From Gari tellinella (Eukaryota; Mollusca; Bivalvia; Cardiida; Psammobiidae), in the NCBI GenBank assembly GCA_922989275.2, contig OV277858.1, forward strand, positions 98,070,794 to 98,134,793: a stretch of DNA of 64,000 bases, in the 5' to 3' direction. The translations under genes were made by a program, and so were the position numbers. Of the stretch, positions 53,430 through 63,892 are shown in pieces. The notes under the pieces are model-generated. The model worked only from the letters and a program-made list of their open reading frames with translations. It did not search any database and was not told where the DNA came from. How positions within the stretch are numbered: position 1 is the stretch's first letter; each line of letters starts with the position of its first letter.

Positions 53430-55849
53430 TATGGAGTTCATGGTTATATTCTAGCGTTTGAGTGGAGTCTGAGATCGTTCTCAAGCCTTAAACTCATTCT
53501 AAAGTAAATATTGTATAACACTGGACCGTGTCCCCAGATTAAGATCTGCATCCGCTAAGTGCTGACAAGAAGACTTTAACGTCACCATGGGGTCGCATCA
53601 TGGTCCACGATTTAGTAATTCTGAATTGCCCCTCACTGCATTATCATCGAACTATTTTCTAGGGAATAACATTACCATCCTCGAAATGTATGGGTCCTGG
53701 TCAAACGCTGGATCAATCGCTGTTTGATACGGATCCAAACTTATTGCAAATTCCAAAATAGTTGGAGTAGCGCTGTGGACGTCAACCTGAAGCTTAGCCT
53801 ATGTCAGAGGTGTTAGCATTATACAAAATACAGAGACAACAAAACAATTTAATTCAGTGAACAGATTGGTGTTTTAATATCAGCTGTTGAGTGGATTTAT
53901 GAAATATCAGATGGCAGAATTCTGGACAATGTACAATAGTTCTGGTCTTCTGGATAAAGAACGAGTAGGCCTATTTCCGGGTCTGTATTTCTGGAAGTTC
54001 ACACCTGGGGTTCTACATGAGCCAAGAAGGTGTTTGGATGGGCATGTGCGGCGTTTTGGGTTGCTTACATCAAGTTCATTTGATTGTGAACTATTATATG
54101 GAAAGTCTGCCAGTCCAGGGACTCGTCTTACTTTCGAAACGTCTTACGACAAATTTTGTCGTAAGTCATATTCTAAAATTCTCAATATTTATCTATTTCT
54201 CCATCTAATCATGTCTTGTGACATCATTTTGGAATCGTCTTGAAAATTCCAAAGAGATGCAAAAGACAGGATGAAGAAATAAGAAATTAGATGCATTTTA
54301 AAGTATTGACTGACGGCCGTTTTTGACGTACGACGTTTCGTGCCCCAGATGGGCTAACATACCACCATTGTTGGAGGATCTGTAGGTTACAAATCTGACA
54401 GCCCTCCTTCGAATTTTTCATTAAGAAATCTATATTACCAAAAAGTAAAAACATACATACTTTAGTAGATCTAACTATAGTTGACACTTCATTCCTGTAG
54501 ATTTCAATACTTTCCAAAATACATTTTGACATTCTAGAAATGACATTTTCCCGCACATATGAGGTTCGGTTGGCCTGCTTTTATCCAAACTCACATATTT
54601 CACTATTTTTACAACTGTAGTCTGACATTTTCATGGAAGAATGAAATCGACACACTTTCCTGTGAACCCGACTAGCATTTAGTTTGAGATCACTTTCTCA
54701 CACAAAGTAGTTCAAGTGTAATTGAAAATAAATTATGTATAATTCCTAAGTCGTATTTCTCATCTTCAAACGTACTTACTAGGACCCGTTACCTTTGTCA
54801 AAATCAAGCTAATATAGACGTGAGTAATGTGGTTTGATGTTTAATAGGATACTGCTGGTGTGTTTACAAATGTACCTTGACCGCATAGAGTAAGGATCCA
54901 TTCCCGCGTAAACTTGCATCACGTGACTGTCAGACGACAATTTTCAATGGCGGCAAGGTTTCAAGACTGTTAGTGTCTCACATGCATTGTAGACAAAACA
55001 TTGATAGCCGTTGGACGCCAGATCTGATTGTTCTGTTAGCTGTGTAAGGGAAGTTTGTGTAATATCTCATTATTTCAACATGTATCACCGAACACCTCCA
55101 TAGCTTGTTTCCAGTGTTTAGGATAAGGACTGATTAACCATTTAACCCCTAGCGACGTTTCACACGCCTTAATTAGTTTACAATTAGTGTACCTGTGAAA
55201 AGAACACCTTCCTGGTGCAAACATTATAGACCCATCACAGGGCTCCTATCTGTAAGATAGACTGAGTTAAGACTGATAAATAAATTCACAGCAGGACTGA
55301 CTGTCAAAGACGAACTATTTGGAAAGGTCAGTCACATTAAATGGAAATACAAATGTACCATTATGGCATTGTGCAAACAATATACATCTACAGGTTACAC
55401 ACTGCCGTCATCCTTGACTATTATAGCGCGGTGGTGGTTTGCATAAGAAAAGAAAAAGAGAAGTATTAGAAAAGGTAGACATCAGTAAAGTAAAGATAGA
55501 AAAAAAGAAGGATTTGGCCTAGCAAACTCAGAACTGTGAATTGAGCTTTTGATTTCTTGAAGCATTGATACCACAGTGTAGACTTTGATAAGGCAGCAAG
55601 ATGACTGATCTAGAATTTTCTGTCTTCTGTTTTCAAATATCATATCTCATATGATTTATTGCTAGACAATGTTTTGATTCCTGGTCAGACTAGTATGTCC
55701 AGTTTACATTCTTTATGCCTGCTCAAAACCCTATGGTGTGACTACTCTTTAGAATCTAACTGTAATGAGTAGTCACACCATAGGGTTTGATGCAGGTTGG
55801 AAATGTTACCTCCCTTACTTGGAGGACTGGTTATTGTTAGACAATGTTT

Positions 55850-56040
55850 AATTCCATTTCAGACTGGTATGTTGTTTTATTCTATTTCAGACAGATATGT
55901 AGTTTTGAATTCTATTTCAGACTGGTAAATTGTTTTAACTCTATTTCAGACAGATATGTTGTTTTAATTCTATTTCAGACTGGTATGTTGTTTTAGTTCT
56001 ATTTCAGACTGGTATGTTGTTTTAAATCTATTTCAGACTG
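55850..56040 (+). repeat. Minisatellite of splice-acceptor copies upstream of the ADAMTS exon
   Basis: Seven units of about 29-31 bp, each with CTATTTCAGAC(T/A)G(G/A)TATG, TTGTTTTAATT or close variants, with AG at about 55866, 55893, 55924, 55953, 55980, 56007 and 56036. The last is the true acceptor. Two versions alternate, ACTGGTATG (TGM) and ACAGATATG (TDM). Confidence 0.88.
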
Positions 56041-56214
56041 GTATGTTCAGTGTGGAGGGGGAACATTATCTCATCGAACCCTACAGTGTTGGAGATAACA
56101 GGAGTGTACAGTTGAACCAAAGTGACAATGGGATACCTCATCTACTATATTCATTTAAAAATTCACACAAACATTTAAAAAATGGGAAACCAGCCACTTG
56201 TGGTACAAATACAG
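56037..56214 (+). CDS. ADAMTS/ADAM-like metalloprotease, second propeptide exon
   Basis: 178 nt after acceptor CTATTTCAG (ends 56036), donor ACAG|GTAAGA (56214/56215). The junction with 44878 is phase 0 and reads LSLCDGM-TGMFSVEGEHYL then IEPYSV, the expected propeptide continuation (LC-x-G-[ML]-xG...EGEHYLIEP). NGIPHLLY corresponds to the His-x-[LV]-Tyr motif late in ADAMTS propeptides, and a Cys (PATCGTN) near the end could be a cysteine-switch or structural residue. It leaves the frame in phase 1. The upstream 180 bp is a tandem array of copies of this exon's own acceptor (see findings). No catalytic (HExxH) exon is visible in the remaining 7.8 kb. Confidence 0.84.
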
Positions 56215-56245
56215 GTAAGAATCCTTTGTCCTATAGCAAATCTCT

Positions 56246-56499
56246 TTAACTCTTTCCTCCCTGAAACATATGGACAATTCCTGTTTTCAATCTAGTTTAT
56301 TTCATTTGGACAATTTAGGGTTGGTTTTGTCAATGTATTTGCAATGTGACAAACAGTGCCGACCCTGATCAGAGGGATCCTTTAGGAGTCCTATGATCTT
56401 GGTTTTCACTGTTTGCAAAGGACAAGTGTACTTGTCACTGGTACACTGTTTGCAAAGAACATGTATATATATATACGTGACTAGGGTTCAAAGAGTTGA
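56246..56499. mobile_element. TTAA family-3 hairpin MITE
   Basis: TTAACTCTTTCCTCCCTGAA to CTAGGGTTCAAAGAGTTGA; about 30 bp after the ADAMTS donor at 56215. Core CAAACAGTGCCGACCCTGAT and its partner have several mismatches. Confidence 0.78.
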
Positions 56500-57164
56500 A
56501 CGCCATGGTCCTTAAAAACCATTCACCCGTAGCAACAATAATATTGATTAGTTGCCAACAGTGAATCTGTAAAGCGTATATTGGTCCTATTCAAACAATG
56601 TAGACCCAGATCAGAGAGCTCCAAAAGGAGCACTCTGAACAAGGGTCTGCACTAATTATCATTTTGCAATACATGTAAATTGTAAAACAAACCTACAAAT
56701 AGTCAAAAATTGACTTTATTGGAAAACATATTTGTTCATTGATGGCGTAAAGACATTTCCTTACCTACTTTCGGTGATAACGCCTAGTCAGGCAGTTCCT
56801 TTGCAAAAAAACTTGTGTCTTGTGCACATACCTAGAGCAAAGAACCACTGAAGCGTTTCATGTGAGGCCCATTTCTTACATTTGATAGTTTGATTAGATT
56901 ATTTAAATACCCATTGAAAAAGCTCTTGAGTATGAGTCTGTCAGGGCCTCTTTAGGGAGAGTGAGATGGCTATGACATGTGTTGCATGCTTTTACAGTTA
57001 CTTTCATGCCTGTAGAGAGCAGGGGAGGGGGGGGGGGGGTGGAGTCCATCAAAGGACTGAGGAAATTGCTTTAAATGGGTTAAATAGCCACATATGACAT
57101 GTGTGGCGGTCTTCTCAAGTTTGACTGTATTTGCCGTCTACTAAAGTGTTGCTGTAGTTGATAA

Positions 57165-57357
57165 CAGAGCACCAGATAAGCTTAGTTTTTCAAAACCTAA
57201 AATCTTTATTTCTGAATTAAACCCTATGGTGTCACTACTCATTAGAATCGTCTCTTCGAGACGATTCTAATGAGTAGTAACACCATAGGATTTGGTGCTA
57301 AAAAGAGTGAGAAAATGTTGGATTTGTTGAAAAAACTACCTCTTATCTGGAGCCCTG
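57165..57357. mobile_element. 193-bp hairpin MITE, intact, with 6-bp target duplication
   Basis: CAGAGCACCAGATAAGC to CTTATCTGGAGCCCTG; TGATAA on both sides (57159-57164, 57358-57363). Perfect core TCATTAGAATCGTCTCTTCG and complement. Confidence 0.88.
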
Positions 57358-57534
57358 TGATAAGCTCGCACATTCCTGTTATTACTGGCAATTCTTTCTG
57401 GACAGCGATACAGATAATCTCTTCAAACTTGTAAAGATCATAATTATCAAATAATTTGCCAAAATAAAAACAAAGAATAAAATCATCGTTTCCTCACAAA
57501 ACCGCAGTCATACTGAATAAAAGGGGGGAATTTA

Positions 57535-57747
57535 ACCCTTAGCCAGATGATCATGACTTGATTTGTATTTAAAAACAGTCTGGATCTAGATCAGACATAA
57601 CATAACATGGCATCTGATCTGTATCCAAACTGTTTGACACTTGTCATAAGTATTTTTCAATTAAATAATACACAAATCTTAATTTTTTGACAAAATTTGC
57701 CGACAACAATTTCAAAGTAGACAATATTATGGCACTAGATGGGTGTA
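57535..57747. mobile_element. TTAA family-4 MITE, decayed
   Basis: TTAACCCTTAGCCAGATGAT; core AACAGTCTGGATCTAGATCA and GATCTGTATCCAAACTGTTT; right end GACAATATTATGGCACTAG without a clean TTAA. Confidence 0.6.
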
Positions 57748-58127
57748 TGTTTTTGTTTGGTTTTATCTTTTAGGCACACTCCTGGCAATCTAAGATGCTA
57801 ATTGATATTTCAAAGTTGATTGATTTTAACCTCTGCTGTTTCGCATCTTTGCAACTTCGATATGAAATCTTTCAGAGGAGAAGATGCAAACAAGACATCC
57901 GCATTGCCTTATGTTTTGCCTGGCTTTGTCTGAATAGTTTCAAATGAAGTGTTTTTTTTGGCATTCTAGAACTCAGTTTGAAATATTATGATATCATTCA
58001 AAGCCAAAAAGAAATGCGTGGCAGAAAATCTGTTTACCATCTCAAGGATATTGGAGATTCTATTCAAATTACAAATTCATTCACTCATTCATCAACTCTT
58101 CTCCTAAGACCATATTATTATAACTCG

Positions 58128-58310
58128 CAGGGCTCCAGATAAGAGGAGTATATCAAAACTTAACACTTTATGTCTGCACCAAACCCTATGGTGTCACTAC
58201 TCATAAGAATCGTCTCTGCGAGACGATTCTAATGAGTAGTTACACCATAGAATTTGGTTCTGTTATGGAGGAGAAAATGTTCGAAAACTTGAGTTTACTC
58301 TGGAGCCTTG
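58128..58310. mobile_element. 193-bp hairpin MITE
   Basis: CAGGGCTCCAGATAAGAGG to TACTCTGGAGCCTTG with core AGAATCGTCTCTGCGAGACG ATTCT; slightly shortened. Confidence 0.8.
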
Positions 58311-58400
58311 TAAGTCTGACTTTCCTCGACTTTTAAAAAAAAGAAAGAAAAAAAGGCAGACAATAATTTTGAAGCAGACATTATTATGGCAGCAGTAGGG

Positions 58401-58614
58401 TTAACCGTTAGCCCGCCAAATAAATTGTCGTCTGCTATATTTCTCGTCTGCTTCAAGTTTCAAAGTGCTTCAAAGTTGCTCAAAATTGCTGAAAATGTTG
58501 TCCGAGTGTCAAACAGCTTGGATCCGGATGAGACGCCGAGTTACTCGGCGTCTCATCCGGATCCAAGCTGTTTGCATATGGAGCTATAGTCGTGAGTGGC
58601 AGGCTAAGGGTTAA
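58401..58614. mobile_element. TTAA family-4 hairpin MITE, young copy 1 (214 bp)
   Basis: TTAACCGTTAGCCCGCCAAA to GTGGCAGGCTAAGGGTTAA. Perfect core of about 30-bp arms, CAAACAGCTTGGATCCGGAT then GAGACGCCGAG. About two differences from the copy at 61600. Confidence 0.9.
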
Positions 58615-58801
58615 TTGATAATAACAAGATCTATGAGATCAGATGATTACAAAAAAACGATGACCGATGACTGATTGGAAGGAAGCGCAGTGCAACTGGC
58701 CATTTGTAACATGTCTGGATAAATATATCAGACATTTCTGAGCATCCTTCTGCCTTTAGTGTATACTGATGGTCTTTGAAAACAGCTAGTGTAGACCCAG
58801 A

Positions 58802-58994
58802 CAGGGCTCCAGATAAGAGGGAGTAATCAGAACAAATTCAAAGTTTTCTCACTCATTTCAGCACTGATCCTATGGTGTTACTACTCATTAGAATCGTCTC
58901 GAAGAGACAATTCTAATGAATAGTGACACCATAGGGTTTCATGCAGAAATAAAGATTTTAATTTTTTGAAATACTCCCCTTATCTGGAGCCCTG
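58802..58994. mobile_element. 193-bp hairpin MITE, intact, with 6-bp target duplication
   Basis: CAGGGCTCCAGATAAGAGG to CTTATCTGGAGCCCTG, 193 bp, CCCAGA at 58796-58801 and 58995-59000. It is inserted into a GTAGACCCAGACCAGAGGG hairpin-type sequence. Confidence 0.9.
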
Positions 58995-59152
58995 CCCAGA
59001 CCAGAGGGTTCTAACAGGGAATTAACCTCTAATCAAGGTATGCACTTTTGCCAATTTTAATATATCATAAAATCGACCATAAATAGTGTAAAAATCGACT
59101 ATATTGAATATGAAACTGGAATTGTCCATTTAAAGTTTGAGGGGTCAGTGAG

Positions 59153-59377
59153 TTAACTCTTTGCATGCTGGGTAATTTTTTTGTCTGCAACAATTTGTCG
59201 TCTGCTATCATTCTAAAATTAGAATTTTCAAAATTTCTTTTAAATTCAGTGTCAGATTAGCAAACAGTTTGGATCCTGATGAGACGCCGCATCACGCGGC
59301 GTCTCATCTGGATCCAATCTGTTTGCAGACGTAATCACTATGGCAGGTATATCCGCCGCTAGCGTGCAAAGAGTTCA
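59153..59377. mobile_element. TTAA family-4 hairpin MITE, divergent
   Basis: TTAACTCTTTGCATGCTGGG to CTAGCGTGCAAAGAGTTCA. Core GACGCCGCAT / GCGGCGTC; shares the internal words TCGTCTGC with other family-4 copies. Confidence 0.78.
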
Positions 59378-59852
59378 GTAACCATTTTCATTGGCAACTG
59401 CAGATATGCATTCTAATGGAAGATAGTTATGTACAATTTGACTGAAATGATCATACTAGGATATTCTCAACAATATTATGAAATTATTTAGATTTGATAG
59501 TGATTTGATGCAATACTTTCTACAAATTTTCCCACCTTCCACAGTAATATAACCCAGGGTTTCTCACACTTTACTGAATCTTTATTGCTTGTCTTAAACT
59601 TATTTACAATGGTAGATCTATAACCAACCCTAGGTTGTCCAAACGACTTTGACTACAGTCAAACCTGTTTCTTGCAATTATCAATTCATTAGACCTGTAC
59701 AATAAAAGGAAATACAGAATTAATTTTCCCAGAAGAGTACAGATCTGCATTATCTTCATTTTGTATTGCGCTCTAAGATTTGGTGTAGCTTTACATAGAA
59801 AAAAATGCAGAATCTTCCTATAGGAGCTTTCAGCTACTTTTCCTACATTAAA

Positions 59853-60066
59853 TTAACACTTTACCCCATAGCCTGTTTCTAGTTTTGAAGACAAGTGACC
59901 ACTTAAAGCAGGTTAAAAGTAAAGCAGAATGCGCCTTAACCGCACATTCTGCTTTACTTTCAGCCTGATTTAAGCTACTACTTGCTACTACAATATAGAA
60001 ACTATTTCTTATGATACATGTTCATCAGTGTATTGAATTGAACTATTTTCTTTATTGGAGGAAACA
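59853..60066. mobile_element. TTAA family-1 MITE, right end lost
   Basis: TTAACACTTTACCCCATAGC through core TTTACTTTCAGCCTGATTTA to TTTATTGGAGGAAACAAACC. Confidence 0.7.
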
Positions 60067-60071
60067 AACCA

Positions 60072-60320
60072 TTTCCCTCATAGAAGCACCTTATAGTGCA
60101 TTCACATTCCTTTTAGAGATGTTGTTTCATACTTTTACAAGACTCTTTGAAGACAATGTACCATCTAAAGCAGGTTGAAAGCAAAGCAGAATGTGCATTA
60201 AGGCACATTCTGCTTTATTTTCAGCCTACTTTAAATTGCCATCTGCTAGAATATAGAAAGAATTTCTTATGATACATATTCATGACTATAAATTGAAACC
60301 ATTTTCTTCAGCGTGTTAAC
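60072..60320. mobile_element. TTAA family-1 MITE, ends degraded
   Basis: TTTCCCTCATAGAAGCACCT, later core AAAGCAGGTTGAAAGCAAAG, loop GTGCATTAAGGCAC, then CTTCAGCGTGTTAA. Confidence 0.6.
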
Positions 60321-61069
60321 CGACCGTTTTAAACATTTCAAACAAGCTTTGGAGGAAAAGAGTTGTTACTGTTCTATCTTTAGAGGTTTCAATATTTGGC
60401 TGATAAATACAAGTTTTGCTGTATTTATGTGACTCCTTATGGACTAATAATGCATTTCATTGTTGACTCGAGTGTGTTGTAAAGGTATTTGTGGGTATTA
60501 GATAAGAGTGCTGTTTTCGTTCAACTGTGTTTGCCTTTGCAGCAGTATTGTTTGACTTTTGTTTAACATTTCACCCCAACTATTTGTTCCGGGAGGGATT
60601 TAAATATTTTATGGGCAAACATCGCTGATTTTGTCACCTGGATGGGAGTATTACACGGGGCTAATCTCAGAAGTGTCAATCAAAATATGATTTCGGGAAT
60701 TCATGAAATGGTTTGCAGTTGGGTGATAGCCATGTTTGGTGGACTTTGGGACTTGTGCATGTAAAAGACATCAGAATGTTATCTCAAATGTGATTGGTTG
60801 ACTAATGGTGGCCCTAGGGTGGCCGAGTGGAAATGATTTAAAGGAGAAACGGCAGTAGAAGAGAATTATTTGAACTTCTTGAAAGCCCTTTTGAGGTGAA
60901 TCTCCTGTTAAGGACCTGTCCAAGAATGATAATCTGTTGATCCCTATGATGAGTTGAACACTTGTTCTGAATTCTAGACGTCACAAACTTGAGGCATACG
61001 AGAACCTAGCTCGGCTGTCTTGAAAAGTAAATTTTCACTAGCAATTTCATAAACCCCAAAAGAAATCTC

Positions 61070-61147
61070 ATTCTGCTTTACCTTCAGCCTGCTTTAAGTG
61101 GTCACTTGTCTTCAAAACTAGAAACAGGCTATGGGGTAATGAGTTGA
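61070..61147. mobile_element. TTAA family-1 fragment (one arm)
   Basis: TTCTGCTTTACCTTCAGCCT to GGGGTAATGAGTTGA. Confidence 0.6.
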
Positions 61148-61293
61148 ATAAGGATAATATAAAGCTGAAAGTATCAACGAGTATTGTTTGGTAATAATAG
61201 TGCAACTATACTGCTGGCAGGTTGTTTTGCCATTTCAACATGTATTTTGTACAGACTATATATTGGGCTTGCAATTTCTTCTGAATGAAACAA

Positions 61294-61516
61294 TTAACCC
61301 TTTACCTGATAGCCTAGTTATAATATTGAAGATAGGTGACTACTTAACGCAGGTTGAAAGTAAAGCAGAATTTTTCTGCTTTAAGCTATTACCAACTAGA
61401 ATAAGGAAAGTATTAAATATGGCACATATTCAGTACGGTTTATATTGGAACTATTTTCTTCAGCGGATGAATAAAATACATGTGCTAAAAGTCGCTTCTA
61501 TCAGGGAAAGGGTTAA
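61294..61516. mobile_element. TTAA family-1 MITE, hairpin shortened
   Basis: TTAACCCTTTACCTGATAGC to CAGGGAAAGGGTTAA (CTGATAGC sub-type); most of one core arm deleted. Confidence 0.75.
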
Positions 61517-61599
61517 CATGGAGTCAATTGGGGTTAATCAGTTTTCATTATCCCTTCCTTACAATGCTCAAGTTCCAATTGGACTCATCCAGTTTTGTT

Positions 61600-61813
61600 T
61601 TAACCCTTAGCCCGCCAAATAAATTGTCGTCTGCTATATTTCTCGTCTGCTTCAAGTTTCAAAGTGCTTCAAAGTTGCTCAAAATTGCTGAAAATATTGT
61701 CCGAGTGTCAAACAGCTTGGATCCGGATGAGACGCCGAGTTACTCGGCGTCTCATCCGGATCCAAGCTGTTTGCATATGGAGCTATAGTCGTGAGTGGCA
61801 GGCTAAGGGTTAA
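61600..61813. mobile_element. TTAA family-4 hairpin MITE, young copy 2 (214 bp)
   Basis: TTAACCCTTAGCCCGCCAAA to GTGGCAGGCTAAGGGTTAA, with perfect ends and core. Differs from 58401-58614 at about two positions (C/G in the left end, A/G before the core). Confidence 0.9.
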
Positions 61814-62177
61814 CATTGAGAGGTAAGCTCACCACAATATTTAAAAGTTTGGCCAAAAATTGCAAACCATGAACAGAGGGAATTTCTTACTAAAAATGTC
61901 CCCAGGCCCCTGATCTAGATCTACATTGTCTGCAAAGGATGTACATACTTGGTCTTACTCACTGTTAGGATTGTTAAAGGTATATATTGGCAGTTGATGC
62001 AGACACCCCCTTTCCTTCATGTCTGACTATTTTATTCGACTTATAAAGTTGGCTTTACATTACCAGGGCTGCACCACCTATCTGCTGTATCTGCCGATAT
62101 TTGTGAATGACACCATGTGCCGTGTAATTACTTAATTTAGTTAAAAGATCAGCATATTGTCACATGATGAGTGAACT

Positions 62178-62298
62178 TATCCCCCCATAGCCTGTTTCTA
62201 GTATTGAATATAGGTGTCCACTTAAAGCAAGTTGAAAGTAAAGCAGAATGCGAAAATATTGGATTTGTTCAGTTTACTCCCTCTTATCTGGAGCCCTG
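62178..62298. mobile_element. Chimera: TTAA family-1 left arm joined to the right end of a 193-bp MITE
   Basis: CCCCCCATAGCCTGTTTCTA to AAAGCAGAATGCG (62263), then directly AAAATATTGGATTTGTTCAG to CTTATCTGGAGCCCTG (62298). A deletion between two elements is the simplest reading. Confidence 0.65.
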
Positions 62299-62753
62299 CA
62301 TACTTGTTAGCCGCATAGTAAAGGATAAGCAACTACCTGTCTTAAAAAGTGACTACAAGCAATAAAGGGAAACAGTTTTAAATGGTTTAGCTCCAGATGA
62401 AATGTCAGTTCATTGTATTTTAGTCAAAGCACCAAGTCATTCAAACTTTACTCAAGGTTAGAACATTTGGTGCCTAAACGATGAATAGAAATAATTGAGG
62501 ATTCCAAGGTGAAAAAAAATCCCATACTGACCAATTACATATACTATTAACAATAATAACAGAAGTTTACAAGGTTAAAAAACTTGTAGGCCACTTTGTG
62601 GTAATTAGAAAATACAAGCCCTTCTCTCTGTAGTATGGGTTGATGAACGATCAAGACTTCCAGTAGAAATCTCCACAGGGCTGCCATAAGTTGACATGAA
62701 AAATCCTAAGATTTCCAAATTTGCATTTTTCAAGTGCAATTTTACGAATCGTA

Positions 62754-62880
62754 CCTTTACCCCATAGCCTTTTTCTTGTTTTGTTGACATGCGGTTACTT
62801 AAAGCAGGCCGTAAGTAAAGCAGAATGCGCCTTAGGGTGCATTCTGCTTTACTTTCAGCCTGCTTTAAGCTACCATGTAC
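62754..62880. mobile_element. TTAA family-1 MITE, one end lost
   Basis: CCTTTACCCCATAGCCTTTT through core loop GCGCCTTAGGGTGC to TTTAAGCTACCATGTACTGG. The flanks ATCCTAAGATTTCC and GGAGATTTAGGAAAAATCC suggest an older inverted context. Confidence 0.65.
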
Positions 62881-63104
62881 TGGGAAAAAATCCGGAGATT
62901 TAGGAAAAATCCGGAGAATTGGCAGCCCTGTCTCCATACAGGAGCCTGGAATTCGCTGTTGATGGATTCTATAGACGATGGACCCTGAAGTTTATGTTGA
63001 AACTGGCCTTCAGGTCAGTAGACCAGTTGATGCTGATAGGTAGCATATGCTGCTGCTATATTGGGACAGTAGATTAGCCGAGTTAGCCATGAAACTGCTG
63101 GCAA

Positions 63105-63356
63105 TTAACTCTTTACCTGATAGCCTGTTTCTAGTATTGAAGATAGGTGACCACTTAAAGCAGGTTGAAAGTAAAGCAGAATGCGTCTTAAGGCACATTC
63201 TGCTTTACTTTCAGCCTGCTTTAAGCTACTCTTTGCTATAAAATAGGAAAAAATTCTTATGATACATATTCATGACTGTATAAATTGGAACTATTTTCTT
63301 CAGTGGATGAATAAATTGAATGTGCTAAAAGGCGCTTCTTTTGGGGAAAGGGTTAA
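63105..63356. mobile_element. TTAA family-1 MITE, full length (252 bp)
   Basis: TTAACTCTTTACCTGATAGC to TTGGGGAAAGGGTTAA. Good core hairpin, loop GCGTCTTAAGGCAC. Best representative of the CTGATAGC sub-type. Confidence 0.82.
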
Positions 63357-63392
63357 GTGAATGAATGGTGCTTGCCCATAGCCAGGGGTGTT

Positions 63393-63609
63393 TTAACCCA
63401 TTGCCCTATAACCTATTTCAAATATTGAAGGTATATGACCACTTAAAGTAGGTTGGAAGTAAAGCAGAATGTGCTTTAAGCTACCATCTACTAGAATGTA
63501 GAGAGTTTTTCTTATGATACATAATCGTGACTGTGTAAAGTGGAATTATTTTCTTCTGTGGAAGAATGAATAAAAGGTGTAAAAAGGTATTTTATAGGGT
63601 AATGGGGTG
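63393..63609. mobile_element. TTAA family-1 MITE, one core arm deleted
   Basis: TTAACCCATTGCCCTATAAC to TATAGGGTAATGGGGTGA; core jumps from AGCAGAATGTG to CTTTAAGCTACC. Confidence 0.7.
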
Positions 63610-63784
63610 AATACTACAAATCATTAATTAATAAGTCTGCATCAAAATCCTGTGTTATGACATCTTTTCAAGAACAGGAACACTGAAGATCAGACAACCA
63701 GATGAAGCAGAGAGTACTGCAAAACCGGTTTTATTCGCAAGAATATAATTTACGCGTTAATTCACGAATATGTTGCCTCGCGTC

Positions 63785-63892
63785 TCTAGTTTTGAAAATA
63801 TGTGACTTCTTAAAGCAGGTTGAAAGTAAAGCAGAATATACCTTAAGGCACATTCTGCTTTACTTTCAGCCTGCTTGAAGCAATATTTCATG
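63785..63892. mobile_element. TTAA family-1 core with partial left arm
   Basis: CTAGTTTTGAAAATATGTGA, core ATACCTTAAGGCAC, ending CTTTCAGCCTGCTTGAAG. It lies between two inverted copies of TTCACGAAT / CGCGAAATATTC-like sequence. Confidence 0.6.

Larger units (their letters stand above)
44879..56036 (+). other. ADAMTS-like gene intron (11 kb)
   Basis: Hairpin elements at 44886, 45587, 45835, 47199, 48118, 48976, 49432, 50170, 52211, 52858 and 53239 are listed separately. 47410-48110, 50660-52200, 52300-52850, 53500-53880 and 54250-55650 hold nothing I can assign. 53887-54243 has a 118-codon open frame without recognisable homology. A hairpin remnant of the 193-bp family lies at 55724-55795, just before the splice-site minisatellite. 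Confidence 0.5.

Noticed and set aside
53887..54243. Plus-strand 118-codon open frame (GLFPGLYFWKFTPG region)
   Set aside because: Longest non-transposon frame outside the genes, but no recognisable homology or codon pattern. A second frame overlaps (54017-54208). Possibly a decayed gene fragment; not supportable as a gene.
58386..58589. Two near-identical plus-strand frames (58386-58589 and 61528-61788)
   Set aside because: They coincide with two copies of a palindromic TTAA MITE; the similarity is of DNA, not a protein family.
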